DNA of 56,690 nucleotides from Lentimicrobium sp. (lineage in GTDB: Bacteria; Bacteroidota; Bacteroidia; Bacteroidales; Lentimicrobiaceae), in the NCBI GenBank assembly GCA_019429275.1, contig JAHYJC010000031.1:1-56690 (forward strand). The letters are read 5' to 3'. Below the pieces are notes generated by a model. It did no database searches. It was not told the origin of the DNA and worked only from the letters and a program-made list of their open reading frames with translations. The translations under genes were made by a program, and so were the position numbers. Shown one piece after another: positions 17,751 through 26,167 of the stretch (the stretch's first letter is position 1; every line of letters starts with the position of its first letter).

Positions 17751-19129
17751 TATTGTATTTTAATCAATGCTTCAAAACGTGATCCTCGTGCTTCAAAATT
17801 ACTGAAACTGTCATAGCTGGATGCAGCAGGCGATAGCAAACATATTCCTTTATCAGGAGTTGATGCGATAGCTTTGTAAACTGCTTCTTCAAAGCTGCTT
17901 CCAAATTCAAATGAAGGTTTATGGCACTTTTCTGATTGCAATATTTTCATCATCCGTTCTCCAGCCGGACCATTGAATACAATGTGATTAACTTTTTTCT
18001 TTCTGCACAATTCTTTAATAAATAATTCATATTCTATATCCCTGTCAAACCCACCCAAAATAAGGGTATCAACAGTTCCTAAGGTTTCTAAGGCAGCCAG
18101 GCAGGCTTCGGGAATTGTGGAAATTGAATCGTTGTAGAAATATTTTCCATTGTGAATACCCAGAAATTCAATCCTGTGCTTCAATGGACCAAAAGTTGCC
18201 ACACCTTCAGCAATGGCTTCAAAAGGAATTCCTGAAATGTTTGCGGCAGTAGCAGCCACAATTATGTTGCGAAGATTGTGGATTCCCATTAGTTTCGTTT
18301 CAAAATTGCAAGGCAGTAGTATGGTTTCGTTCTTACCTTTCCTGAATACAAAATTTTCTCCTGACAGGCCAGAACCATCACCATTGAAATACGAAGTATA
18401 AATCGGCCACAGGATTCCAGGAACCGGATATTCTCTGAGAAGATTTGTTATATTGGTATCTTCAGGATTATAAATAAAATGATTATTGGCTTCCTGCTTA
18501 AGTGCAATCTGGAATTTGGCCATTTGGTAATCGCTGAATGATGCATAATGATCCAGATGTTCCTGGAAAAGATTCAGCAAAACCGCGGTAGAGGGTGACT
18601 TTGAAATAAACTCCAATTGATGGGATGACAATTCGCAAACCACCCTGGTATTACCATCTATTCTGTCAACCATATCAAACAGAGGAATTCCTATATTTCC
18701 TGCCAATAGAGTATTACTGCTGTAGATATTTATAATATGGTACAATAAAGATGCGGTTGTACTTTTCCCCTTGGTGCCAGTAATACCGGTAATCTGATGG
18801 GCATAAGCCTGAAGAAAAAGATCAGTTTGTGAAGTAATTGCTGCCTGAATGCCATTTATTCCTGTTTTAAATATCGAGAGCCCTGGTGCTTTTATAATGA
18901 TATCATATTCAGCAAGGGTCCTGGTATAGTCCATTCCACAAAATAGGGTGATTCCATCCTGAGTTAATTCAGGGTATTCAATTTGGAGGTCCTTTTTTTC
19001 ATCTGCAACAGCCAGGGGCATATCAGGAAAGTAGCTTCGCAACAACCTGAAGCTAGACTTTCCTTCCTTTCCATAGCCAAGGATCATTACCTTTTTATTC
19101 CTGAAAAAGTTTGCAAGGAAGGCTTTCAT
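17750..19129 (-). CDS. UDP-MurNAc-L-Ala--glutamate ligase (MurD family, likely MurD2)
   Basis: A 459-aa Mur ligase. The N-terminal Rossmann domain begins KKVMILGYGKEGKSS. The ATP-binding P-loop is GTKGKSTT (118-125), with Mur central-domain motifs ELSSHQLEF and LNLFQEHLDHY and the C-terminal domain motif YNDSISTIPEA. It adds glutamate to UDP-MurNAc-L-Ala in peptidoglycan synthesis. Its start overlaps the preceding murL-type gene by 4 bp. In Xanthomonas the enzyme paired with MurL is MurD2, which adds L-Glu rather than D-Glu. By context I favour that substrate here; the sequence alone does not prove it. Confidence 0.85.
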   Translation of the reverse strand: MKAFLANFFRNKKVMILGYGKEGKSSFRLLRSYFPDMPLAVADEKKDLQIEYPELTQDGITLFCGMDYTRTLAEYDIIIKAPGLSIFKTGINGIQAAITSQTDLFLQAYAHQITGITGTKGKSTTASLLYHIINIYSSNTLLAGNIGIPLFDMVDRIDGNTRVVCELSSHQLEFISKSPSTAVLLNLFQEHLDHYASFSDYQMAKFQIALKQEANNHFIYNPEDTNITNLLREYPVPGILWPIYTSYFNGDGSGLSGENFVFRKGKNETILLPCNFETKLMGIHNLRNIIVAATAANISGIPFEAIAEGVATFGPLKHRIEFLGIHNGKYFYNDSISTIPEACLAALETLGTVDTLILGGFDRDIEYELFIKELCRKKKVNHIVFNGPAGERMMKILQSEKCHKPSFEFGSSFEEAVYKAIASTPDKGICLLSPAASSYDSFSNFEARGSRFEALIKIQ

Positions 19130-20502
19130 AAAAGTGCAGACTTTAAGATTTCTAAAAATTCAATAGAAAGGTTATGTTCTGCAGAAACAGATGACAAATC
19201 AATTGCCTTTTTAGGGACTCTTCTATGTTCTAAATATCTTTCAACCATAAAAGGCCTGGTTTGCGACTCCAATCTGTCAGAAATCATTTGCATGGCATTG
19301 TTCACGTCATCAAGTGTCCCTACACACTCAAAAGGTTTGATATCAGAAATACCTGAAAGTTCATCAAATATTGGCACAAGGCTCTGGTCATTCAGCATAT
19401 CAGACCCTATTATCTGAATGGCATATTCAACGCCAGTAAATGCTGCCATCATAATGCTGGTAAAGAGGCATTTGGGACATTTTCCACACCATGAATCGGT
19501 TTTACTGCCTACATTACAACTCTTAAAAACCTTATGGTACGCTGGTAATCTTGAAAATACATATACAATCTGAAGCTCATTCAAAGGCCTGAGAAAACTA
19601 AAATAATTGAAAGAGGGTGAAATAAATTCATGGCAATATTCCCTGAAATCCTGCTCAAACTCAAAGGATTTAGAATACTGATGATTGATGTGAGTGCCCG
19701 GAATGGTGGCCTCATTTGCACTCGACTCATTTGACAAAGCAATATTTTTATGGCCGGTGAGTAAAGAAGCCAGAAGGGAATAAAATGCCAGCATTGCCGA
19801 AAATGGCGTATGCCCGTTAAGGTAGCTCAGACTGTTAATCCTAAGCAGTTCTTTGTCAATGCTTCTTGATATTGAAATGATATTATTTCGGTCGAAGCCT
19901 GAAGCATCGACAGTTTCTAGTGTGGCTCCTCTGGGATTGATAATTAGTGGAAGAATGGGTCGATTTAGGCTTTTCAAAAGTTCTAATGTCACGGCTGAGT
20001 CCTTGCCACCTCCTACGGGAATCAGAAATCCGTCTTTGCCAAACGCAATCTGCTGACTTTCATGTACCTTTCCCGAGGAAAGAATTTCAGTGAAGTCTTC
20101 AATAATGGGCTGTAGCCCATTCAAATAAAAAAACTCTCCAAGTCCATTAAAATAGAGTTTTTTCCACCATTCAACCTGTTTTTCTGACAAAATTCCGGGT
20201 ATAATAATAATTTTGGGTGCACAGGTGGTTTTCCAATAACTCACCAGTTCTATCATGCCGATATTGAAAATTATTAGCTCGGCCAAATCTTTATTATCAT
20301 TGTAATTCTTTTCAAAGGCATCTTTGTTATTTCCAAAATGAAATACCGAGACTGGATTAAATCTTGTTAATCCTTCAACCATGAACGAAAATTCTATCCT
20401 CAAGCCAACACTATTAAAATCAGCTTTGTAACCTTCATAATAAAACACAGAATGTTTTTCTCTTAGCAAATTATATTTGGCTGATCTGTCTGTCGGTTGC
20501 AT
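19126..20502 (-). CDS. murL: UDP-MurNAc-L-Ala-L-Glu epimerase (MurL-like)
   Basis: A 458-aa protein with an ATP-pyrophosphatase-type PVGGGKDS loop (about 164-169), the ANEATIPGTHINHQYSKSFEFE segment and a Cys cluster WCGKCPKC. These agree with MurL, which epimerises the terminal L-Glu of UDP-MurNAc-L-Ala-L-Glu to D-Glu using ATP. The 4-bp overlap with a MurD-type ligase is the expected partnership. The frame is open to 20598, but a TAnnTTTG promoter element at 20543-20550 lies inside that extension, so I start at ATG 20502. MurL assignment rests on motifs and context. Confidence 0.8.
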   Translation of the reverse strand: MQPTDRSAKYNLLREKHSVFYYEGYKADFNSVGLRIEFSFMVEGLTRFNPVSVFHFGNNKDAFEKNYNDNKDLAELIIFNIGMIELVSYWKTTCAPKIIIIPGILSEKQVEWWKKLYFNGLGEFFYLNGLQPIIEDFTEILSSGKVHESQQIAFGKDGFLIPVGGGKDSAVTLELLKSLNRPILPLIINPRGATLETVDASGFDRNNIISISRSIDKELLRINSLSYLNGHTPFSAMLAFYSLLASLLTGHKNIALSNESSANEATIPGTHINHQYSKSFEFEQDFREYCHEFISPSFNYFSFLRPLNELQIVYVFSRLPAYHKVFKSCNVGSKTDSWCGKCPKCLFTSIMMAAFTGVEYAIQIIGSDMLNDQSLVPIFDELSGISDIKPFECVGTLDDVNNAMQMISDRLESQTRPFMVERYLEHRRVPKKAIDLSSVSAEHNLSIEFLEILKSALL

Positions 20503-20542
20503 CCGGAAAATGGTATAAAATTTGATGCTTTCACTTTGTTTG

Positions 20543-20550
20543 CAAAAATA
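20543..20550 (-). promoter_or_regulatory. -7 promoter element of the murL-murD operon
   Basis: On minus, TATTTTTG matches TAnnTTTG and is followed by C, as is common in this phylum. It lies 41 bp upstream of the chosen murL start. Confidence 0.5.
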
Positions 20551-20674
20551 GCAATCCATTCTGAGTAAACAGAAAATTGCTATAATAATCACGCTCAAAT
20601 AAAACGAACTGCATTTATTGCTACTTTTATAAACCGTACCTGAACAACAAAGTTTCAGGAAAAAATAAAGTCAA

Positions 20675-21238
20675 ATGGAACCTTTAAAAATAAAGCCACT
20701 GGCCGGCCGCATATTGATTTCGGTGCCGTTTTTACAGGACTTCTACTTCAGGAAGTCTGTGGTTCTATTGGCAGATCATAATGATGACGGTTCATTTGGT
20801 TTGATCATAAATAAACCGGTCGATGTTAAATTGAGCGATATTTCTGAAGAATTTTCAGGATTTGATGCGCCGGTTTACCTGGGAGGCCCAGTAAAAACCG
20901 ACAGTTTGTTTTTTATTCATACCCGCCCTGATTTGATTGATGAAGGTTCAAAAATCCTGGAGGGTCTATACTGGGGAGGCAACATTGACAAAGTCAGAGA
21001 GCTCCTAAGAAAAGGAATACTTGGACCAGGGGAAATAAGGTTTTATGTTGGCTATGCAGGATGGACAGCCAATCAGCTCGATCAAGAACTTGAGGAAAAC
21101 TCCTGGGTAGTTTCGCTAACCGACCTGAACCAGGTAATTCGTCAGGACACCAAAGATTTGTGGAATCAAACGCTCAAAAAACTTGGCCGCGAATACAAAC
21201 TTTGGGTTAATTATCCGCCAGATCCTCTTATGAATTAA
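20675..21238 (+). CDS. YqgE/AlgH family protein
   Basis: A 187-aa member of the YqgE/AlgH (DUF179) family. Family motifs: PLAGRILISVPFL, SVVLLADHNDDGSFGLIINKP, VYLGGPVKTDSLFFIHT, LYWGGNIDKV and FYVGYAGWTANQLDQEL. The biochemical role is unknown; links to transcriptional regulation have been proposed for AlgH. The last 4 bp overlap the 3' end of the convergent rhomboid gene. Confidence 0.9.
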   Translation: MEPLKIKPLAGRILISVPFLQDFYFRKSVVLLADHNDDGSFGLIINKPVDVKLSDISEEFSGFDAPVYLGGPVKTDSLFFIHTRPDLIDEGSKILEGLYWGGNIDKVRELLRKGILGPGEIRFYVGYAGWTANQLDQELEENSWVVSLTDLNQVIRQDTKDLWNQTLKKLGREYKLWVNYPPDPLMN

Positions 21239-21858
21239 GCAAATCCTGCAAAAGAGAAAATTTGTTTCATAAATGCAGTTCCGAGTGCAGGATGCAGCAG
21301 TAGTGTGAAAACAAAGCCAAAAACCGCTCCCCAAAAGTGGGCGTCATGTCCGATATTATCGTTACCTTTTTTAGCCATATAGGCTGAATAAATAAGATAC
21401 AGAACTCCAAATATAAATGCTGGAATATCAAAAGGAATAAAAACAAATCTTATTGCAGAAAGTGGGCTAATAAGTATGCTCGAGAATACCACCGCCGAAA
21501 CAGCCCCCGATGCTCCAACGGCATGATAAAATTTGTTGCTTTTATGTTTTGCGAAAGAAGGTGTTGAAGAGAGCAATATCCCTCCGAAATATAACAAAAG
21601 AAAAAAATACCACCCTTTATTTCCAAAAAAGTCAACAAAAAAAACTTCAACTGCACGGCCAAAAGAAAGCAAAACAAACATATTGACCGCCAGATGGATC
21701 CAATCGGCATGCACAAATGCATGAGTCAAAAAACGATAGCCCTGCCGGTGCTCTGCAATCATTATCGGACTGAAAAGCAATCTACCCTGAATCTCTTTAT
21801 TATAAAATCCTGCAATTGAAATGATAGAGGTAACTGCAATGATAAGAATGGTGATCAT
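21235..21858 (-). CDS. Rhomboid family intramembrane serine protease
   Basis: A 207-aa six-helix membrane protease. AFVHADWIHLAVNM carries the family His/Asn oxyanion residues, GASGAVSAVVF the catalytic Ser, and DAHFWGAVFGF the catalytic His in the last helix. Its ATG shares one base with the stop of the upstream membrane protein gene (TAATG), so the two are translationally coupled. Confidence 0.9.
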   Translation of the reverse strand: MITILIIAVTSIISIAGFYNKEIQGRLLFSPIMIAEHRQGYRFLTHAFVHADWIHLAVNMFVLLSFGRAVEVFFVDFFGNKGWYFFLLLYFGGILLSSTPSFAKHKSNKFYHAVGASGAVSAVVFSSILISPLSAIRFVFIPFDIPAFIFGVLYLIYSAYMAKKGNDNIGHDAHFWGAVFGFVFTLLLHPALGTAFMKQIFSFAGFA

Positions 21859-22682
21859 TAATTTCCAATTGGAGGTTGCATGGTATGATCAATTTCAGAA
21901 CCCATCATGCTGTGAGGAATCAGATAAATCAACAGAAGTACTATGGCTGCTAAAAGAGCCCATCCGCGTTTTTCCCGGTTTTTCCACAACATATAAACTG
22001 CTAAAATCCAGAAAAGCATGGCTACCGCTGTTTTATTATCGGTCATGTCCCCAAAATTGAATATACCCTTCATAGGCCAGCCGGTCCAATACGCACCAAA
22101 AGCATATTTTTGAACAACCGGTCCCAGAATAATTCCACCGAGAAATAGAAAAGCCGCAGTATAAACCGCCTGAGAAAATGTTCTGTCTCCTTTAACAATG
22201 GCCTCTATGCCAGTTCGGGTGGCAAAAAGCATGGCCAAAAACATAAACAGAATGTGTGGAATAAGCACTGCAGCAGGAACATGGCCTTTAAACCTAATTA
22301 TGACCGGATCTTTGGTTAGTTGCACCTGATTGGTTCCATCACTGAGCGTTATCTGGTATTCAACCTTACCTGCCGGAGGTTGATGAGGAACATAAGCTAC
22401 AAGCTTACCGCCCATATTGACCATTGCAACTTCGATCCATTCATCATGGCTCTTTAACCTTTTAAATCTGAAAGTTCCCTGAATATTTCCGGTTGGCTCA
22501 GGAATGCTAATCTCAGCATTATCAGGTCCACCATAGGTCCTGATTAGCTTATAATCAACTTGTTGATCACCAACGAGAACTTTACCGGATACTGGATAAG
22601 TTGGTCCGGTTGATCTTTGATAAACTGCAGATGCGAGTGTTATAACTATAGCAGCAATCCAGAGTATGAGATTCTTATTCAT
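21858..22682 (-). CDS. Unknown membrane protein
   Basis: A 274-aa protein I do not recognise. ATG 22682 starts a signal-anchor (NLILWIAAIVITLASAVYQ). A soluble beta-rich domain follows (about 25-145; TYPVSGKVLVG, QGTFRFKRL, YQITLSDGTNQVQL), then four hydrophobic segments (AAVLIPHILFMFLAMLF, FLFLGGIILGPV, AVAMLFWILAVYML, WALLAAIVLLLIYLIP). The layout suggests an extracytoplasmic sensor or transport accessory. It is coupled to rhomboid by a one-base overlap. The frame is open upstream to 22841, but that extension has no signal sequence. Confidence 0.75.
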   Translation of the reverse strand: MNKNLILWIAAIVITLASAVYQRSTGPTYPVSGKVLVGDQQVDYKLIRTYGGPDNAEISIPEPTGNIQGTFRFKRLKSHDEWIEVAMVNMGGKLVAYVPHQPPAGKVEYQITLSDGTNQVQLTKDPVIIRFKGHVPAAVLIPHILFMFLAMLFATRTGIEAIVKGDRTFSQAVYTAAFLFLGGIILGPVVQKYAFGAYWTGWPMKGIFNFGDMTDNKTAVAMLFWILAVYMLWKNREKRGWALLAAIVLLLIYLIPHSMMGSEIDHTMQPPIGN

Positions 22683-22953
22683 TTTTGAGGTATAATTCTT
22701 AAATGATTTTGTGTTTGCAATATTACAAAAAGAAATAACAAAGAAAACAAGCCTTTGTTGGCCAACGATGCTGCATTCTATTGTGTTGTTGTTTAAATGG
22801 CTTGATAATAATTTATTAAACAAACCGTTTGATTGTGACAAGATTCATAAATTTTTTGAATTTTTGTATTAACCAAAAAGTTTTACCTTTGGCCGGATAA
22901 ATACACAACTCGCTAAGACTAACAGAGATCAGAAATCAGGACACCCTACTAAC

Positions 22954-24441
22954 GTGCTAATTTTGAAAGTTTTAATTTTTTTTCTTGCACTCATTGCCGG
23001 AACAACTACTTCCGGCAAAGCACAGGAAATGCATGGATACGTAAATAGCAATTACGCAGGGATTACAGGCAGTCTGATCAATCCTTCCTCATTAATTACT
23101 TCCAAAGTATATCTAGACATCAACGTGTTGGGCTTGCATGTGAATGCTGATAACAATTATGTTTATCTGTCAAAAAACGACTTCAAATTCAGCAACTTTT
23201 TAAGTTTGAGCCCTCAGCTACCTCGTCACGAGGATCCGGTAATGGGTGGTTTGAGAGAATATTATGACAGGTATAATACTAATCTCAAGCATGCCTTTTC
23301 ACAAGTCAGATTGTTGGGTCCATCAGCTATGTTTGCTACCGGAAATCAGGCATTTGGATTATCGACTTCATACAGGGTTATTGCTTCGGGAAACGATATT
23401 CCTTATGATCTGGCGAAATTTGCGTTGGAAGGTATTTCATATTATCCACAACACAGAATCAACTATACCAATGAAAAAGATTTCAGATTAGCATCTCTGG
23501 CAATGGCCGAAATCTCAGGAAGCTATTCAAGAATATTATATCGTCACAACAGGGAGTACTATGCCGCTGGAATAAGCCTTAAAGGACTTTTTGCAACGGC
23601 AGGAGCTTTTGGGTTTGTTGATAACATTGACTATATGATTCCAAATTCTGATGATATAGTTGTTTATAACGCTAACGGTAGGTTTGGAACCTCACTTCCC
23701 ATTGACTACAATAACAATGATGTTTTGATCCCCGGACAGCTATTTTCAGGCAAAGGATTTGGCCTGGACATTGGATTTACCTATCAGAAAATGGAGCAGG
23801 GCCATTCCACAAAAGCATATTCAGCTTATTGCGAAATCCCTTACCAACCCTATAAGTTCAGACTTGGAGTTTCACTGCTTGATTTGGGCAGCGTGCGATT
23901 CAAGAAAAATCCTGTCTGGATGAATCTGAAAAATTCATCCGCATACTGGAAAAATGTGGGAGACGAAAACTATGCATCTGTTAATGAACTGTTTAGTAAC
24001 ATCAGCCGTGAATTTACAGGAGATGAACTTAATTATACAGCTTTTGCAATAGGATTGCCAACCGCTCTCAGTATTCAGTTTGATTATCATGTAAATAAAA
24101 ATATTTATGTGAACTCAATCTGGGTGCAACCTGTAATCATGTCAGATGCATCTGTAGTAAGGCCAGCGCAACTTTCTGTAACACCACGTTTCGAAACCAA
24201 TCACTTTGAAATTGCCTTACCTGTAATTCTTTATGAATACAAATATCCACGGATTGGATTGAGTGCCAGGTTTTATAAAATCATTATTGGTACAGACAAA
24301 TTAGGAAGTTTTTTTGGTATGAATGATTTTACTGGCATGGACTTTTATTTGATGCTTAAATTCCAGTTCTTCAAAGGCACATGCAGGGGATTCAAGAAAA
24401 AAACTGATTGCGGAAATCTGGAATATAAGCAGCAATATTAG
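22954..24441 (+). CDS. DUF5723-like outer-membrane protein
   Basis: A 495-aa secreted protein, GTG start, signal peptide ending near GKAQ (about residue 24). The mature start EMHGYVNSNYAGITGSLINPSSL is the pattern of a Bacteroidota outer-membrane beta-barrel family (DUF5723, FadL/PorV-like). Alternating hydrophobic beta strands continue to the end. Function unknown. It stands alone, converging with the ABC permease gene 10 bp away. Confidence 0.75.
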   Translation: MLILKVLIFFLALIAGTTTSGKAQEMHGYVNSNYAGITGSLINPSSLITSKVYLDINVLGLHVNADNNYVYLSKNDFKFSNFLSLSPQLPRHEDPVMGGLREYYDRYNTNLKHAFSQVRLLGPSAMFATGNQAFGLSTSYRVIASGNDIPYDLAKFALEGISYYPQHRINYTNEKDFRLASLAMAEISGSYSRILYRHNREYYAAGISLKGLFATAGAFGFVDNIDYMIPNSDDIVVYNANGRFGTSLPIDYNNNDVLIPGQLFSGKGFGLDIGFTYQKMEQGHSTKAYSAYCEIPYQPYKFRLGVSLLDLGSVRFKKNPVWMNLKNSSAYWKNVGDENYASVNELFSNISREFTGDELNYTAFAIGLPTALSIQFDYHVNKNIYVNSIWVQPVIMSDASVVRPAQLSVTPRFETNHFEIALPVILYEYKYPRIGLSARFYKIIIGTDKLGSFFGMNDFTGMDFYLMLKFQFFKGTCRGFKKKTDCGNLEYKQQY

Positions 24442-24451
24442 ATCAGGTTTA

Positions 24452-25675
24452 TCAGGTGGTTGTTATTTCCTTGACATCCAATGCATCGCGCAGACCATTT
24501 CCGATTAACATAAATGCCAGAACAAGAAGCATGATGCATATTCCGGGTAAGATTGCAAGCCAGGGATTGTCCAGAATAATATAAGCATAATTTTCTTTTA
24601 TCATACTTCCCCATGAAGGCATTGGTGGCTGAACCCCAATACCTAAAAAACTCAAACCTGCTTCAATAAGTATTGCTGAAGCAAAATTAGCCGCAGATAT
24701 TACAATCACAGGACCCATTGTATTTGGCAAAATATGTTTTACAATGATTCTTCGGCTTTTATAACCTAAAGCCCTTGCCGCCTCCACAAACTCTTTTTCT
24801 CTAAGACTCAGTATCTGCCCCCTAACAACACGGGCAACCTCAACCCACATCGTAAGTCCAACTGCAATAAACACCTGCCAGAATCCTTTCCCCAGGGCAA
24901 ATGTTATTGCAATAACCAGCAACAAAGTGGGGATTGACCAGATGACATTGATAAACCAGATGATGAGGTTATCAACCCATCCCCTGAAAAATCCGGAAAG
25001 TGCACCCAAAAATATACCCAATACCAGTGAAATGAATACAGAAATAAAGCCTACCGATAAACTTACCCTGGCTCCAATCATGAGCTGGCTTAATACATCT
25101 CTGCCAAAACGATCGGTTCCCAACCAAAAACGCTGTTGAACTATGTGGGATGTTTCAATTTTTTTTCTGATTAAACTTAAATTCTTTTCAATCTTCCCTC
25201 CATAAATATCATTGTGTAATGGTTGTTCATATCCCGGTTTAAATGGAGCTTGCAGGGCATATACCACATCAACAAGATGAAAAGCATAGGTCAATGGAAC
25301 TCCAGATGAAGCTGATTCATATACTGTTACATAAATACTGTCGTTTACAAACCGCCATGAAGAAATGGGTAATCTCTTAAAGGGGCTTTGACAACCATGG
25401 AGCCATCGATCTACAAATCTACAATCAGATTTAACATCATTTTCAGTTACTTTAAGCATTGTGACACCAAAACCAGGCTTACAAGCTGCTATTTCCAGGT
25501 ATTGTTCATTGGCAAAAGGAGTTGAGTCGGGTGTTATAAGATACCCCAGAACAGCAACAATAGTTACCAATGTTATGAAATACAATGAAACAAGAGCAGG
25601 TTTGTTGCTTACCAGCTTTTTTAACGCTTTTTGATTAAGTGATCCTTCGCGAATGAATTTAATTTTAAGTAACAA
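24452..25675 (-). CDS. ABC transporter permease, OppC/DppC type
   Basis: A 407-aa inner-membrane permease of the peptide/opine/nickel family. It has an N-terminal TM segment, a periplasmic insert of about 110 residues longer than in E. coli OppC, then the permease core WLGTDRFGRDVLSQLMIGARVSLSVG. The EAA loop that contacts the ATPase reads EFVEAARALGYKSRRIIVKHILPN, and the C-terminus has AISLLEAGLSFLGIG-like sequence (ILIEAGLSFLGIGVQPPMPSWG). Partner ATPases and binding protein are not in the window. Confidence 0.9.
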   Translation of the reverse strand: MLLKIKFIREGSLNQKALKKLVSNKPALVSLYFITLVTIVAVLGYLITPDSTPFANEQYLEIAACKPGFGVTMLKVTENDVKSDCRFVDRWLHGCQSPFKRLPISSWRFVNDSIYVTVYESASSGVPLTYAFHLVDVVYALQAPFKPGYEQPLHNDIYGGKIEKNLSLIRKKIETSHIVQQRFWLGTDRFGRDVLSQLMIGARVSLSVGFISVFISLVLGIFLGALSGFFRGWVDNLIIWFINVIWSIPTLLLVIAITFALGKGFWQVFIAVGLTMWVEVARVVRGQILSLREKEFVEAARALGYKSRRIIVKHILPNTMGPVIVISAANFASAILIEAGLSFLGIGVQPPMPSWGSMIKENYAYIILDNPWLAILPGICIMLLVLAFMLIGNGLRDALDVKEITTT

Positions 25676-25893
25676 ACCTAAGAGGGTTAATTTGTGAATT
25701 AAGCTGAATTCATGTTATAACTCTTATTTTCTTCAAAAATGATATCCTGAATAAACCAATTGGCTCAGCCATTTGGGCTATCCCGGAAATTAGTTTTTAA
25801 TTTTCAGATGAAAAGGAAAAGCAAATTTATAAAGAAATGGCTGCAAGCTAAAAAATCTTATGTTTTAGTTATTAGTTTTCCAGAAAATTGTAT

Positions 25894-25901
25894 TATTTTT
25901 G
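25894..25901 (+). promoter_or_regulatory. -7 element of the tRNA-His gene
   Basis: TATTTTTG matches TAnnTTTG and lies 15 bp before the tRNA, a normal distance for a tRNA promoter in this phylum. Confidence 0.5.
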
Positions 25902-25916
25902 CGCTCTCAATAACAC

Positions 25917-25991
25917 GGTGGTTTTAGCTCAGTTGGTTAGAGCGTCTGATTGTGGTTCAGAAGGTCGTGGGTTCGAGCCCCATATTCCACC
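25917..25991 (+). tRNA. tRNA-His (GTG), attachment site of the integrated element
   Basis: Full cloverleaf: D stem GCTC/GAGC, anticodon stem TCTGA/TCAGA with loop TTGTGGT (anticodon GTG), T arm GTGGG-TTCGAGC-CCCAT. The extra G-1 (25917) pairs with C25991, as in all bacterial tRNA-His. The acceptor stem GTGGTTT/ATTCCAC has two adjacent U-U mismatches (22-86 and 23-85); a matching 3' strand would end AAACCAC. A tyrosine integrase gene follows, so the 3' end was probably supplied by the mobile element. Confidence 0.9.
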
Positions 25992-26000
25992 CAAATCGCC

Positions 26001-26066
26001 TTTAACTACTTGATTAACAAATAGTTAAAAACCCTAAAGACAAAAATAAAATGTTACTTTTTGTCT
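26001..26066. repeat. Two inverted repeats between tRNA-His and integrase
   Basis: TTTAACTA and TAGTTAAA (26001-26029) form a perfect 8-bp inverted repeat. AGACAAAAA and TTTTTGTCT (26038-26066) form a perfect 9-bp inverted repeat. They sit between the presumed crossover site and the integrase gene, the usual place for integrase arm sites, excisionase sites or an operator. Confidence 0.5.
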
Positions 26067-26167
26067 TTCGGTTCACAAAAGTATAATTTTTGCTGTACTA
26101 TTGTGTAGTTCTTACCGTCCAAAATAAATATCAAAGCGTCTTATGGTATGTCTGGGGAGGCAACCAA

